Of a stretch of DNA of 20,896 nucleotides, positions 15,012 to 20,896 are shown piece after piece. Positions within the stretch are counted from its first letter, which is position 1. Every line of letters starts with the position of its first letter. The stretch is from an uncultured Desulfovibrio sp. (GTDB lineage Bacteria > Desulfobacterota > Desulfovibrionia > Desulfovibrionales > Desulfovibrionaceae), in NCBI GenBank assembly GCA_900541395.1, contig UQJT01000040.1:1-20896 (forward strand), written 5' to 3'. The position numbers and the translations under genes are program-made. The notes beneath the pieces were generated by a model that was not told the origin of the DNA, ran no database searches, and saw nothing but the letters and a program-made list of their open reading frames with translations.

Positions 15012-15037
15012 GCCGGGGCGACAGGACCCGCCCCGGC
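15012..15037 (+). promoter_or_regulatory. Intercistronic stem-loop upstream of the DctP gene
   Basis: GCCGGGGCG (15012-15020) and CGCCCCGGC (15029-15037) form a perfect 9-bp stem with an 8-base loop, ending 20 bases before the start codon. It has no T-tract, so an mRNA-stability or processing role is more likely than termination. A C-run/G-run hairpin at about 14950-14970 directly follows the flavoenzyme stop. Confidence 0.6.
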
Positions 15038-15057
15038 CTGCATCAAAAGGAGATGTC

Positions 15058-16077
15058 ATGAAGAAGCTTCATATACTCCGCACTGTGCTCGTCCTTGCCG
15101 TTCTTTTCTTTTCTTTTCTTTTCCTGCCTGCCTCAAGCGAGGCGAAAACAGTGTTCCGCCTGGCCAACACGGGCGGCCCCAACGACGACTACACCTTCGG
15201 CTGCGAACAATTCGCCAAAAATCTGGCTGAAATCTCCAATGGCGAAATGGAAGTGCGCGTGATGAACAACGGCGTGCTCGGCAATGACCGTGTCGCCACG
15301 GAAATGGCCCAGCAGGGTTCGCTGGATTTCAGCCTCATCGGCCAGAGCCAGCTGAATCTGTTCGTCAAGCCCGTCCTTGCCTTTGACCTGCCCTATATAG
15401 TGGATGCCGCAAAAAATCGGCAGTTCCTCGAAGCCTTCGACCCCTATACCGGCCCGCTTTACAAATATCTGGACGCCGAAACGCAGAAGGTCGGCCTCAA
15501 GCTCGTCATGACGCTGGATACGCCTTTCCGCAGTTATGCCTTTACCCCTCGTTCCGGAGTTGAAAATCTGAGCGGCGTGCGCGGCGTCAAGGTTCGCGTG
15601 ACCATGTCCCCTTTGGAAAGAGCCTTCGCCAACGCTCTGGCCATGAACCCCACCTCCGTGGGCTGGACGGAAGTGTACACGGCTCTTCAGCAGGGAACCG
15701 TCGACGGCGAAATCATCAACTACGGCACGTTTGCAGCCGCCAACCATGCGGAAATCGCGGATCGCTTTCTGCTTACCCGCCACAATATGGCCAAGATTTT
15801 CGTGTTCATGAACAAGGCCAGGTTCGACGCGCTTTCCCCCGAACAGCAGAAAATGATCATTGACGCCGGTCGCAAGGCGCAGATGGAAGAATGGGATTTC
15901 AGTCAGGAATATGAACGTAGAGGCGAAGAATACTGCAAGCAGCACAATGTCAAGCTTATTGAGCTCACCGATGCGGAACGCGCTGAAATCATGAAGAACA
16001 TCCAGCCCGTGTATGATGAATATGCCAAAGAGATCGATCCGGCCTTCTTAAAGCTCATCCAGGACGTGCAAAAGTAA
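15058..16077 (+). CDS. TRAP transporter periplasmic solute-binding protein (DctP family)
   Basis: A 339-residue exported protein: a signal peptide with a Leu/Phe-rich core (about 9-24, cleavage near SSEA at 29), then the TRAP-T binding-protein fold. Family marks are GVKVRV followed by PTSVGWTEVYTALQQGTVDGE (roughly 178-225); the Arg in KVRV normally pairs with the carboxylate of the ligand. It captures an organic acid in the periplasm and delivers it to the DctQM permease encoded next. The start at 15058 has AAGGAG 7 bases upstream. The longer open frame from 14776 overlaps the previous gene and lacks a site. The ligand cannot be read from the sequence; linkage to an enoate-reductase-like enzyme points to an unsaturated carboxylate. 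Confidence 0.93.
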   Translation: MKKLHILRTVLVLAVLFFSFLFLPASSEAKTVFRLANTGGPNDDYTFGCEQFAKNLAEISNGEMEVRVMNNGVLGNDRVATEMAQQGSLDFSLIGQSQLNLFVKPVLAFDLPYIVDAAKNRQFLEAFDPYTGPLYKYLDAETQKVGLKLVMTLDTPFRSYAFTPRSGVENLSGVRGVKVRVTMSPLERAFANALAMNPTSVGWTEVYTALQQGTVDGEIINYGTFAAANHAEIADRFLLTRHNMAKIFVFMNKARFDALSPEQQKMIIDAGRKAQMEEWDFSQEYERRGEEYCKQHNVKLIELTDAERAEIMKNIQPVYDEYAKEIDPAFLKLIQDVQK

Positions 16078-16100
16078 CTTTGCGCCTGTCCCATCCCTCC

Positions 16101-16123
16101 GACCGGCGGTCAGACCGCCGGTC
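16101..16123 (+). promoter_or_regulatory. Intercistronic stem-loop between DctP and DctQM genes
   Basis: GACCGGCGGT (16101-16110) and ACCGCCGGTC (16114-16123) form a perfect 10-bp stem with a 3-base loop. There is no T-tract. Such hairpins after binding-protein genes often protect the upstream message and lower downstream expression, giving more binding protein than permease; that role is inferred here. Confidence 0.65.
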
Positions 16124-16158
16124 GCGCCTCTCCATCTTCCCTTTTCCCGGAGTCCGTT

Positions 16159-18009
16159 ATGTCAATACTCTCGAGGATACTGCACTGGCTGGATGATAAC
16201 GCCGAAAAGCCCATCATAGTCATAGCCTGCGTGCTCTCATGCCTGCTCATTCCATACCAGGTGTTCACCCGCTACATTCTTGGCACCTGGTTCAAATTTA
16301 ACGTGGATACCTCCGCCGTGGAGGAAATCGCGCTGTTTTGTCTGATATGGTGCACATATTTTGCCGTTCCTCTCGTCATCAAAAGACGTGAAAATATTCG
16401 CATGACGGCGTTTATAGACTGGTTGGTGCCTCAAAAGTATCATAATTTCATTTTGATGTTCAACAACATCGCCACACTGGCGCTTACCGTCACCATCATG
16501 TGTCTGGCCGTGCGTCTCATCCGTCTGCAATTCGAGTTCCCTCAGCAAACGGCCACGCTCCGCATACCATACTGGATTCCCTATTCCGTGCTGTTTTTCG
16601 GATTTTTTATGCAGAGCGTACGCGTCATTCAGGATACGTATAAGCTCGTCCGACAAGAAGGCTGGCTCAAACTCCTTTTGGCCGCCCTATTTCTCGGCAT
16701 GGTGGCGGCTCCCGTCGTCTGCTTTGAACACAGCACGATTTTCGTGCTTATGGTCACGCTGTTCGGCGGCATGATTCTCGGCATTCCCATCGCGGTGGTG
16801 CTGGGACTTTCAGGCGCTCTTGCCGTCAACGCCTCGGGCTACCTGCAAATGAACATCATTGCGCAAACAGCCTATAACTCTTTGGATTCATTTCCTATGC
16901 TGGCCGTATTTTTCTTTGTTCTGGCCGGCATCTTCATGGGCAAGGGCGGCCTTTCGGGACAGCTCATCGGCCTGGCCGACATGATGATCGGCCGACGTAC
17001 CGGCGGTCTGGCCATGGCCACGGTTATCGCCTGTACCTTCTTCGGGGCCATTTCCGGTTCCGGCATCGCCACTTGCGCCGCCATCGGCATGATCACCATT
17101 CCCGCCATGGTGGCGCGCGGTTATTCCAAGGCCTTCTCCGCGGCCATCGTCGCCTGCTCCAGCGCCATCGGCGTCATGATTCCGCCCAGCAATCCCTTTG
17201 TTCTCTATGGCGTTATTACCAACGTGTCCATCGGCAAACTTTTTGTAAGCGGCATTATGCCCGGCATCATCACCTGCGTGCTGCTCTGCGTGACGGCGTG
17301 GTGGATTTCCAAAAGGAACGGCTGGAAGGGGGAAGACAAGGTCCATACCTGGGGCGAAATCGGCCGTGCCGTCTGGGGAGCCAAATGGGCCCTCATGGTG
17401 CCTGTCATCATTCTGGGCGGGATTTACGGCGGCGTCATGACGCCCACGGAAGCCGCCGGAGTGGCCGCCTTGTACGGTTTTCTGGTGGGGATGTTCGTCC
17501 TCAAGGGCATTTCCCGCGAAAACTTTGTCGAGACCTTGGTCGACAGTTCCGTCACCGCCGCCACCGTGCTTTTCCTGGTGGCCATGGCCAGCGTGTTCGG
17601 TTATGTGATGGCTGTCGAGCAGGTGCCCGACGCGCTCTCCGGATGGATGATTTCCATCACCTCGAACAAGTATGTCATGCTGCTCATTGTGAACATACTT
17701 CTGCTCATTGTGGGGGCTCTCATGGAGTCGGCTTCCGCCACGCTTATCCTTTCCCCCATACTCATGCCTCTCATGGTCAAGTTGGGCGTGGACCCCGTCC
17801 ATTTCGGCGTCATCATGGTGTGCAACCTCGCCATAGGCTTCATTACGCCGCCTGTCGGTCAGAGCCTGTTCGTGGCCGCCGCCATTTCCGATGAACGCAC
17901 GGAACGTATCGCCGTGGCGGCGGGTCCTTTGCTCGGGGCTTTGCTGATTATGCTGCTCATCATAACCTACGTGCCGGAAGTCTCCTTGTTCCTGACCCGT
18001 TTCATGTAA
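16159..18009 (+). CDS. TRAP transporter fused permease (DctQM)
   Basis: A 616-residue inner-membrane protein that joins the small (DctQ, about 1-175, four membrane segments, with the RRENIRM region typical of DctQ) and large (DctM, about 185-616, many membrane segments) TRAP subunits. DctM marks are GGMILGIPIAVVLGLSGA near 205, SGSGIATCAAIG, MIPPSNPFVLYG, TPTEAAGVAALYG and the C-terminal FITPPVGQSLFVAAAIS. It imports the DctP-bound organic acid using an ion gradient, usually Na+. Fusions of Q and M are a known TRAP variant. The start at 16159 has GGAG 8 bases upstream. It is the last gene of the flavoenzyme operon. Confidence 0.94.
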   Translation: MSILSRILHWLDDNAEKPIIVIACVLSCLLIPYQVFTRYILGTWFKFNVDTSAVEEIALFCLIWCTYFAVPLVIKRRENIRMTAFIDWLVPQKYHNFILMFNNIATLALTVTIMCLAVRLIRLQFEFPQQTATLRIPYWIPYSVLFFGFFMQSVRVIQDTYKLVRQEGWLKLLLAALFLGMVAAPVVCFEHSTIFVLMVTLFGGMILGIPIAVVLGLSGALAVNASGYLQMNIIAQTAYNSLDSFPMLAVFFFVLAGIFMGKGGLSGQLIGLADMMIGRRTGGLAMATVIACTFFGAISGSGIATCAAIGMITIPAMVARGYSKAFSAAIVACSSAIGVMIPPSNPFVLYGVITNVSIGKLFVSGIMPGIITCVLLCVTAWWISKRNGWKGEDKVHTWGEIGRAVWGAKWALMVPVIILGGIYGGVMTPTEAAGVAALYGFLVGMFVLKGISRENFVETLVDSSVTAATVLFLVAMASVFGYVMAVEQVPDALSGWMISITSNKYVMLLIVNILLLIVGALMESASATLILSPILMPLMVKLGVDPVHFGVIMVCNLAIGFITPPVGQSLFVAAAISDERTERIAVAAGPLLGALLIMLLIITYVPEVSLFLTRFM

Positions 18010-18247
18010 ACCGTCACAAGGAACAAGCCCGCATGAGGGCAAGGGAGGATTCGTCCCGGGCCTCGCCTGAACGCGAAGCCCGGGGCTTGGGCGCGGGAAC
18101 GCGTCGACTTTGGAGCGTATGCAAAAAACGTATTGAATTATATATGGTTAAATAATCAACATCGCGAGGGCAATACTCTTGTTGTCGGCATGGGCGTATG
18201 CATGGCATGATTTTGCGGACTTGCAACGGGCGTGAATACGTCCCGGA
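18010..18247. other. Gap between the TRAP permease gene and the 61-bp repeat
   Basis: No gene is supported. Besides the hairpin at 18055-18084, it contains an AT-rich stretch at about 18119-18162. It also has a CATGGCATGA 10-mer at 18201-18210 that recurs at 10919-10928 at a similar distance from the other 61-bp repeat copy, so the repeat may extend further left in degraded form. Confidence 0.4.
18055..18084 (+). terminator. Terminator-like hairpin after the TRAP permease gene
   Basis: CCCGGGC (18055-18061) pairs with GCCCGGG (18078-18084). TCGC and GCGA extend the stem inward past a single mismatch. It lies 45 bases past the stop codon. No T-tract follows, so termination strength is uncertain. 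Confidence 0.4.
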
Positions 18248-18332
18248 GCGAGCCTCCCCGCTATGCGGGAGGCTCGCGATGTTTCGGGATTGCCGACTCT
18301 TTCAGCGGTCCGGCCGGACGATGTCGTCGGCC
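18248..18332. repeat. 61-bp dispersed repeat with stem-loop, copy 2 (3' of cysE)
   Basis: The stem arms GCGAGCCTCCCCGC (18248-18261) and GCGGGAGGCTCGC (18265-18277) pair with one bulged C. The repeat proper, 18272-18332, is 60/61 identical to 11003-11063. It starts 8 bases past the cysE stop codon and may serve as its 3' end, although no T-tract follows. Confidence 0.85.
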
Positions 18333-18340
18333 GTCCGGCT

Positions 18341-19321
18341 TCAGCGCCGCGCGCCCGCGTCGCCCTGCAGTTCGCCGGGTTTGGCTCTGGAGCCGTGGCT
18401 CTGCACGATTTTGCTGCCCGGCGGCACGTCGTGGGTCAGCCACACGTTGCCGCCGATGACCGAACCCTGACCGATGGTCACTCTGCCCAGGATGGACGCC
18501 CCGGCGTATACCGTCACGTTGTCCTCCAGAATGGGGTGTCGGGGTATGCCTTTGACCAGGGTGCCGTCCTCGCCCTTGGCGAAGGACAGCGCGCCCAGGG
18601 TCACGCCCTGGTACAGACGGCAGCCGTTGCCGATGATGCAGGTTTCGCCGATGACCACCCCGGTGCCGTGGTCGATGAAGAAGTTTTCGCCTATGGACGC
18701 GCCGGGATGGATGTCGATGCCCGTGCGCGAGTGCGCCATTTCGGTGATGATGCGCGGGATGACCGGCACCTTGAGCAGATACAGCTCGTGGGCGATGCGG
18801 TGGTGGGTCATGGTCAGCAGCGAGGGGTAACAGAAAATGGTCTCGCCGGGGCTGGTGGCCGCCGGGTCGCCCTCATAGGCCGCCCTGGCGTCCAGGGCGA
18901 GCAGTCGCCGCAGATCCGGCAGCCGCTTCAGGAAGCGCATGGCCATGTCCTGCGAGACTTCCTCGCAATCCCGACAGTCTCTGGCATAGTCCGCGCGGGC
19001 GAAACAGCCGCCCCGGCGGATTTGCTCGGCCAGCAGGCGGTAAATGGAATCGAGGTTGGCGGCCATATGGTAGCGCAACGATTCCGTGTGAACCCGCGAG
19101 GGACCGAAATAGCCGGGAAAGATCACCTCCTTGATGCGGTCCAGAATTTCCACCAGCTTTTCCTGCGAAGGCATGGGCGCATCGCAGTCCGTGGGGTTGA
19201 CCACGGCCGCCAGGGAATCGGGATGGCTCAGGGCGGCGGCCACGGCGTCCAGCCCGTCCATGCCGAAGGGGCGGGCGGGCCGGAGATCGCGGCGGGAGCC
19301 TTGCAGGGGGCATTCGTTCAT
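18341..19321 (-). CDS. cysE: Serine O-acetyltransferase (EpsC-type)
   Basis: CysE transfers acetyl from acetyl-CoA to serine, the first step of cysteine synthesis. The 326-residue protein has a helical N-terminal domain and a C-terminal left-handed beta-helix with hexapeptide repeats (about 195-305). The catalytic region is clear: GIDIHPGASIG (201-211, Asp203), DHGTGVVIGE (217-226, His218) and RHPILEDNV (261-269). The long N-terminus matches the larger EpsC-like type of serine acetyltransferase found in many non-enteric bacteria. The ATG at 19321 follows AAAGGAA and the shared leader; the adjacent TTG at 19324 is in frame. It lies downstream of cysK in the same direction with a 116-base gap. 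The C-terminal tail (PGELQGDAGARR) does not end in the Ile that many serine acetyltransferases use to bind CysK. Confidence 0.94.
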   Translation of the reverse strand: MNECPLQGSRRDLRPARPFGMDGLDAVAAALSHPDSLAAVVNPTDCDAPMPSQEKLVEILDRIKEVIFPGYFGPSRVHTESLRYHMAANLDSIYRLLAEQIRRGGCFARADYARDCRDCEEVSQDMAMRFLKRLPDLRRLLALDARAAYEGDPAATSPGETIFCYPSLLTMTHHRIAHELYLLKVPVIPRIITEMAHSRTGIDIHPGASIGENFFIDHGTGVVIGETCIIGNGCRLYQGVTLGALSFAKGEDGTLVKGIPRHPILEDNVTVYAGASILGRVTIGQGSVIGGNVWLTHDVPPGSKIVQSHGSRAKPGELQGDAGARR

Positions 19322-19414
19322 CAAACATTCCTTTATGGCTTGAAGACTCCCTCCCTCGGGGAGGGCGAAGCGCGCGTGCCTTCCGTCGTGCGCGGAGCCG
19401 GTCGGCGGATGGGG
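19322..19414 (-). promoter_or_regulatory. Copy 2 of the shared 5' leader element (cysE)
   Basis: On the minus strand, CCCTCCC/GGGAGGG form a hairpin followed by TCTTCAAGCCATAAAGGAA and TTTGATG. The core lies at 19328-19345. Its far half (to 19414) is shared with the orphan copy at 11061-11144. It fills most of the gap between cysK and cysE. Confidence 0.65.
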
Positions 19415-19437
19415 ACGGCTGCGGGCGAAAACAGGGT

Positions 19438-20373
19438 TTACGCCTGATCGGCAAAGCCCGCGAACAGAGGGGTGGAAAGATAGCGTTCGCCCGTGTCGCA
19501 GGCCACGGTGACGATGTTTTTACCTTTGAATTCGGGGCGCCTGGCCAGTTGCAGGGCGCCGTTCAGGTTGGCTCCGGACGAGATGCCGCAGCTTATGCCT
19601 TCCATGCCCAACATGCGCCGGGCGGCCTTGACGGCTTCGTCGGTGGAGACGGTGAGGATGTCGTCCACCACCGAACGGTCGAAAACCTTGGGCACGAAAC
19701 CGGCTCCTATGCCCTGAATGCCGTGGGGAGAGGGGGAGCCTCCGGACAGCACGGGCGATTCGGCGGGCTCCACGGCGGCCACGAAGGTGGCGGCGTCGGC
19801 CTCCTTGAGGCGTCGGCCCACGCCGCTGACCGTGGCCCCCGAACCCACGCCCGCCACAAAGGCGTCCACGTGGAAGCCCTGGGCGGCGGCTTCCTCCAGA
19901 ATTTCCACGCCCGTCTGCGCATAATGCATGGCCGGACCGTCGGGGTTGTCGAACTGGTTGGGGCGGAACGACCCCCAGATATCGTTGTTGAGGAAGTCGG
20001 CCTTATCCTGCGCGCCCTTCATGCCCTGCTCCGGCGGGGTAAGCAGCACTTCGGCTCCCAGGGCCCGCAGCAGCACCACGCGTTCGCGGCTGACCGAGGC
20101 GGGCATGGCCAGGATGAGGCGGATGTCGAGCTTGGTGCACACCACGGCCAACCCGATGCCCAGGTTGCCGCTGGTGGCTTCCACGATGCAGCCGCCGCGC
20201 GCCAACTCGCCGCGCTTCATGGCGCCCTCGATGTAGGCGCGCGCGGCCCGGTCCTTGATGGACCCGCCGGGGTTGCGAGGTTCGAGTTTGACAAAGATGT
20301 TCGCGCCCAGCATGTGCGACACGCGCTCCAGGCGGACCAGGGGGGTATGTCCGATGCAGTCGAGTATGTTCAT
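19438..20373 (-). CDS. cysK: Cysteine synthase / O-acetylserine sulfhydrylase (PLP)
   Basis: It joins O-acetylserine and sulfide to give cysteine using pyridoxal phosphate; in a sulfate reducer, sulfide is abundant. The 311-residue protein matches the family. Marks are GHTPLVRL (9-16), NPGGSIKDR with the PLP lysine K40, EATSGNLGIGLA (66-76), the phosphate loop GVGSGATVSGVG (176-187), GIQGIGAGFVP (218-228) and GISSGAN (263-269). In relatives the asparagine loop usually reads SGNTG; here it is SGNLG. Cystathionine beta-synthase-like and O-phosphoserine-using relatives share this fold, so the acetylserine assignment rests on linkage with cysE. The ATG at 20373 has AAAGGAA and the shared leader in front. 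Confidence 0.93.
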   Translation of the reverse strand: MNILDCIGHTPLVRLERVSHMLGANIFVKLEPRNPGGSIKDRAARAYIEGAMKRGELARGGCIVEATSGNLGIGLAVVCTKLDIRLILAMPASVSRERVVLLRALGAEVLLTPPEQGMKGAQDKADFLNNDIWGSFRPNQFDNPDGPAMHYAQTGVEILEEAAAQGFHVDAFVAGVGSGATVSGVGRRLKEADAATFVAAVEPAESPVLSGGSPSPHGIQGIGAGFVPKVFDRSVVDDILTVSTDEAVKAARRMLGMEGISCGISSGANLNGALQLARRPEFKGKNIVTVACDTGERYLSTPLFAGFADQA

Positions 20374-20412
20374 CAAAAAATTCCTTTATGGTTTGAGGTC
20401 CCCTTTTTCAGG
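20374..20412 (-). promoter_or_regulatory. Copy 3 of the shared 5' leader element (cysK)
   Basis: On the minus strand, a CCCCT/AGGGG hairpin is followed by CCTCAAACCATAAAGGAA (20381-20398), then TTTTTTGATG. It has the same core, order and spacing to the start codon as the leaders of cysE and the 119-aa gene. Confidence 0.65.
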
Positions 20413-20563
20413 GGGGAAAGGGTTCTTGACGGGGCGGCAAAGCCGATAAAAACCTTTTTCATCCCCTCCCTTCCGGGAGGGGCGACTGCGGCTTGAAACA
20501 TGGCGGTATCCTTATAAATAAAACCGGGGAGTCGTCGTCTTCGCCGGAGTCGGGCGGGAGCGT
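20413..20563. repeat. GC-rich hairpin block upstream of the cysK leader
   Basis: It contains a perfect 8-bp stem, CCCCTCCC (20463-20470) and GGGAGGGG (20475-20482), with a TTCC loop. It also has a GGCGGCAAAGCCGATAAAA segment near 20440 that resembles the one at about 6221 upstream of the 119-aa gene. No gene is supported; any open frame across here is built from repeats. Confidence 0.5.
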
Positions 20564-20719
20564 CCGCTCACAGACTGATGCCAAACCCCGCTTCGCGGCG
20601 TTTGGGCCGTCCAAGCCGTCAAGCGGCTTGACGGGAATACACGAAAATCGCTCGCTTAACGGCGCGGCAAAGCCGCGACCTACTCGCAATTTTCGGGGCT
20701 GCCGATAAAGTCGGCAGCC
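20564..20719. repeat. Tandem repeat unit 1 (181-bp period)
   Basis: It is nearly identical to 20745-20896, apart from a 4-base length difference near 20645 and a few substitutions. Each unit is packed with hairpins: CCAAAC/GTTTGG, CCGTCAAG/CTTGACGG (20616-20634), GCGGC/GCCGC, and GGCTGCCGA/TCGGCAGCC (20697-20719). The core CTCGCAATTTTCGGG (from 20683) resembles CTCGCGATGTTTCGGG of the 61-bp repeats. Confidence 0.85.
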
Positions 20720-20744
20720 TCGGGAGCGGACGAAGGCGTCCGCT

Positions 20745-20896
20745 CCGCTCACAGACTGATACCAAACCCCGCTTCGCGGCGTTTGGGCCGTCCAAGCCGC
20801 CAAGCGGCTTGACGGAAATACACGACGCTCGCTTAACGGCGCGGCAAAGCCGCGACCTACTCGCAATTTTCGGGGCTGCCGATAAAGTCGGCAGCC
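20745..20896. repeat. Tandem repeat unit 2, cut by the window edge
   Basis: The second copy of the unit at 20564-20719 is offset by 181 bases. The sequence ends at the last hairpin arm, so more copies may lie beyond the window. Confidence 0.85.

Noticed and set aside
12852..15059. A 735-codon open frame on the minus strand opposite the flavoenzyme gene
   Set aside because: The opposite strand encodes clear FMN, Fe-S, FAD and NAD motifs. The minus frame has no recognisable domain and would erase the sigma-54 promoter gap.
20459..20866. A 135-codon minus-strand frame across the tandem repeats
   Set aside because: It is built from the repeat units, so the protein repeats itself (GRFAAPLSER-like blocks twice). 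It has no ribosome-binding site and breaks at the repeat length difference.
20564..20896. Tandem repeats considered as a CRISPR array or integron attC sites
   Set aside because: The units are about 150 bp with a 181-bp period and contain several internal hairpins. There are no short regular repeat-spacer units, and no attC core sites or cas/integrase genes.
1..20896. tRNA, rRNA, transposase and prophage genes
   Set aside because: I looked on both strands for T-arm consensus, conserved rRNA segments and transposase or integrase motifs and found none that held up.

Overview
The window reads as chromosome from a GC-rich, Gram-negative anaerobe, most likely a Desulfovibrio-like member of the Desulfovibrionaceae. 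This is an inference from the gene types together: a Ros/MucR zinc-finger regulator, two NifA/NtrC-type sigma-54 activators, a C_GCAxxG_C_C cysteine-rich protein, a large iron-sulfur/flavin enoate-reductase-type enzyme and a TRAP transporter with a fused membrane subunit. I support 17 protein genes. I found no tRNA, rRNA, CRISPR array, transposase or prophage.

Layout. 1-1126: a short MucR-like gene (-) and a long gene-poor gap holding an AT-rich island and an intrinsic terminator. 1127-3489 (-): a membrane-anchored TPR protein followed by a sigma-54 activator-like protein whose AAA+ domain has lost several key residues. 3764-5757 (+): proA and nadD. 5763-7012: an unknown small gene (-) and a cysteine-rich redox-type protein (+). 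7104-9681 (-): a TbpB-like surface lipoprotein and a Slam-type outer-membrane translocon, which form a lipoprotein-display/secretion pair. 9754-10911: a uracil-DNA-glycosylase-like protein of unknown role, divergent from a small XRE regulator. The shared promoter carries hexamers phased at exactly 31 bp. 11196-18009: an intact sigma-54 activator (-) divergent from an Old Yellow Enzyme/2-enoate-reductase-like flavoenzyme, a DctP binding protein and a fused DctQM permease (+). A good -24/-12 sigma-54 promoter sits in the divergent gap, so this looks like a self-contained system that imports and reduces an unsaturated organic acid. 18341-20373 (-): cysE and cysK, the two cysteine-biosynthesis steps from serine.

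The intergenic DNA has its own structure. A short 5' leader (stem-loop, a conserved 17-base core containing the ribosome-binding site, then TTG-ATG) precedes three unrelated minus-strand genes: the 119-aa gene, cysE and cysK. A fourth copy at 11061-11144 has no gene and is joined directly to a 61-bp repeat that otherwise lies just 3' of cysE. The result looks like a cysE locus without cysE. The 61-bp repeat shares a core with the 181-bp-period tandem repeats at the right edge of the window.

Strongest leads for follow-up: the sigma-54/enoate-reductase/TRAP system, the Slam-TbpB-like pair, the degenerate sigma-54 activator, the 31-bp operator array and the leader/61-bp repeat family. All assignments come from reading motifs by eye; no database search was run.
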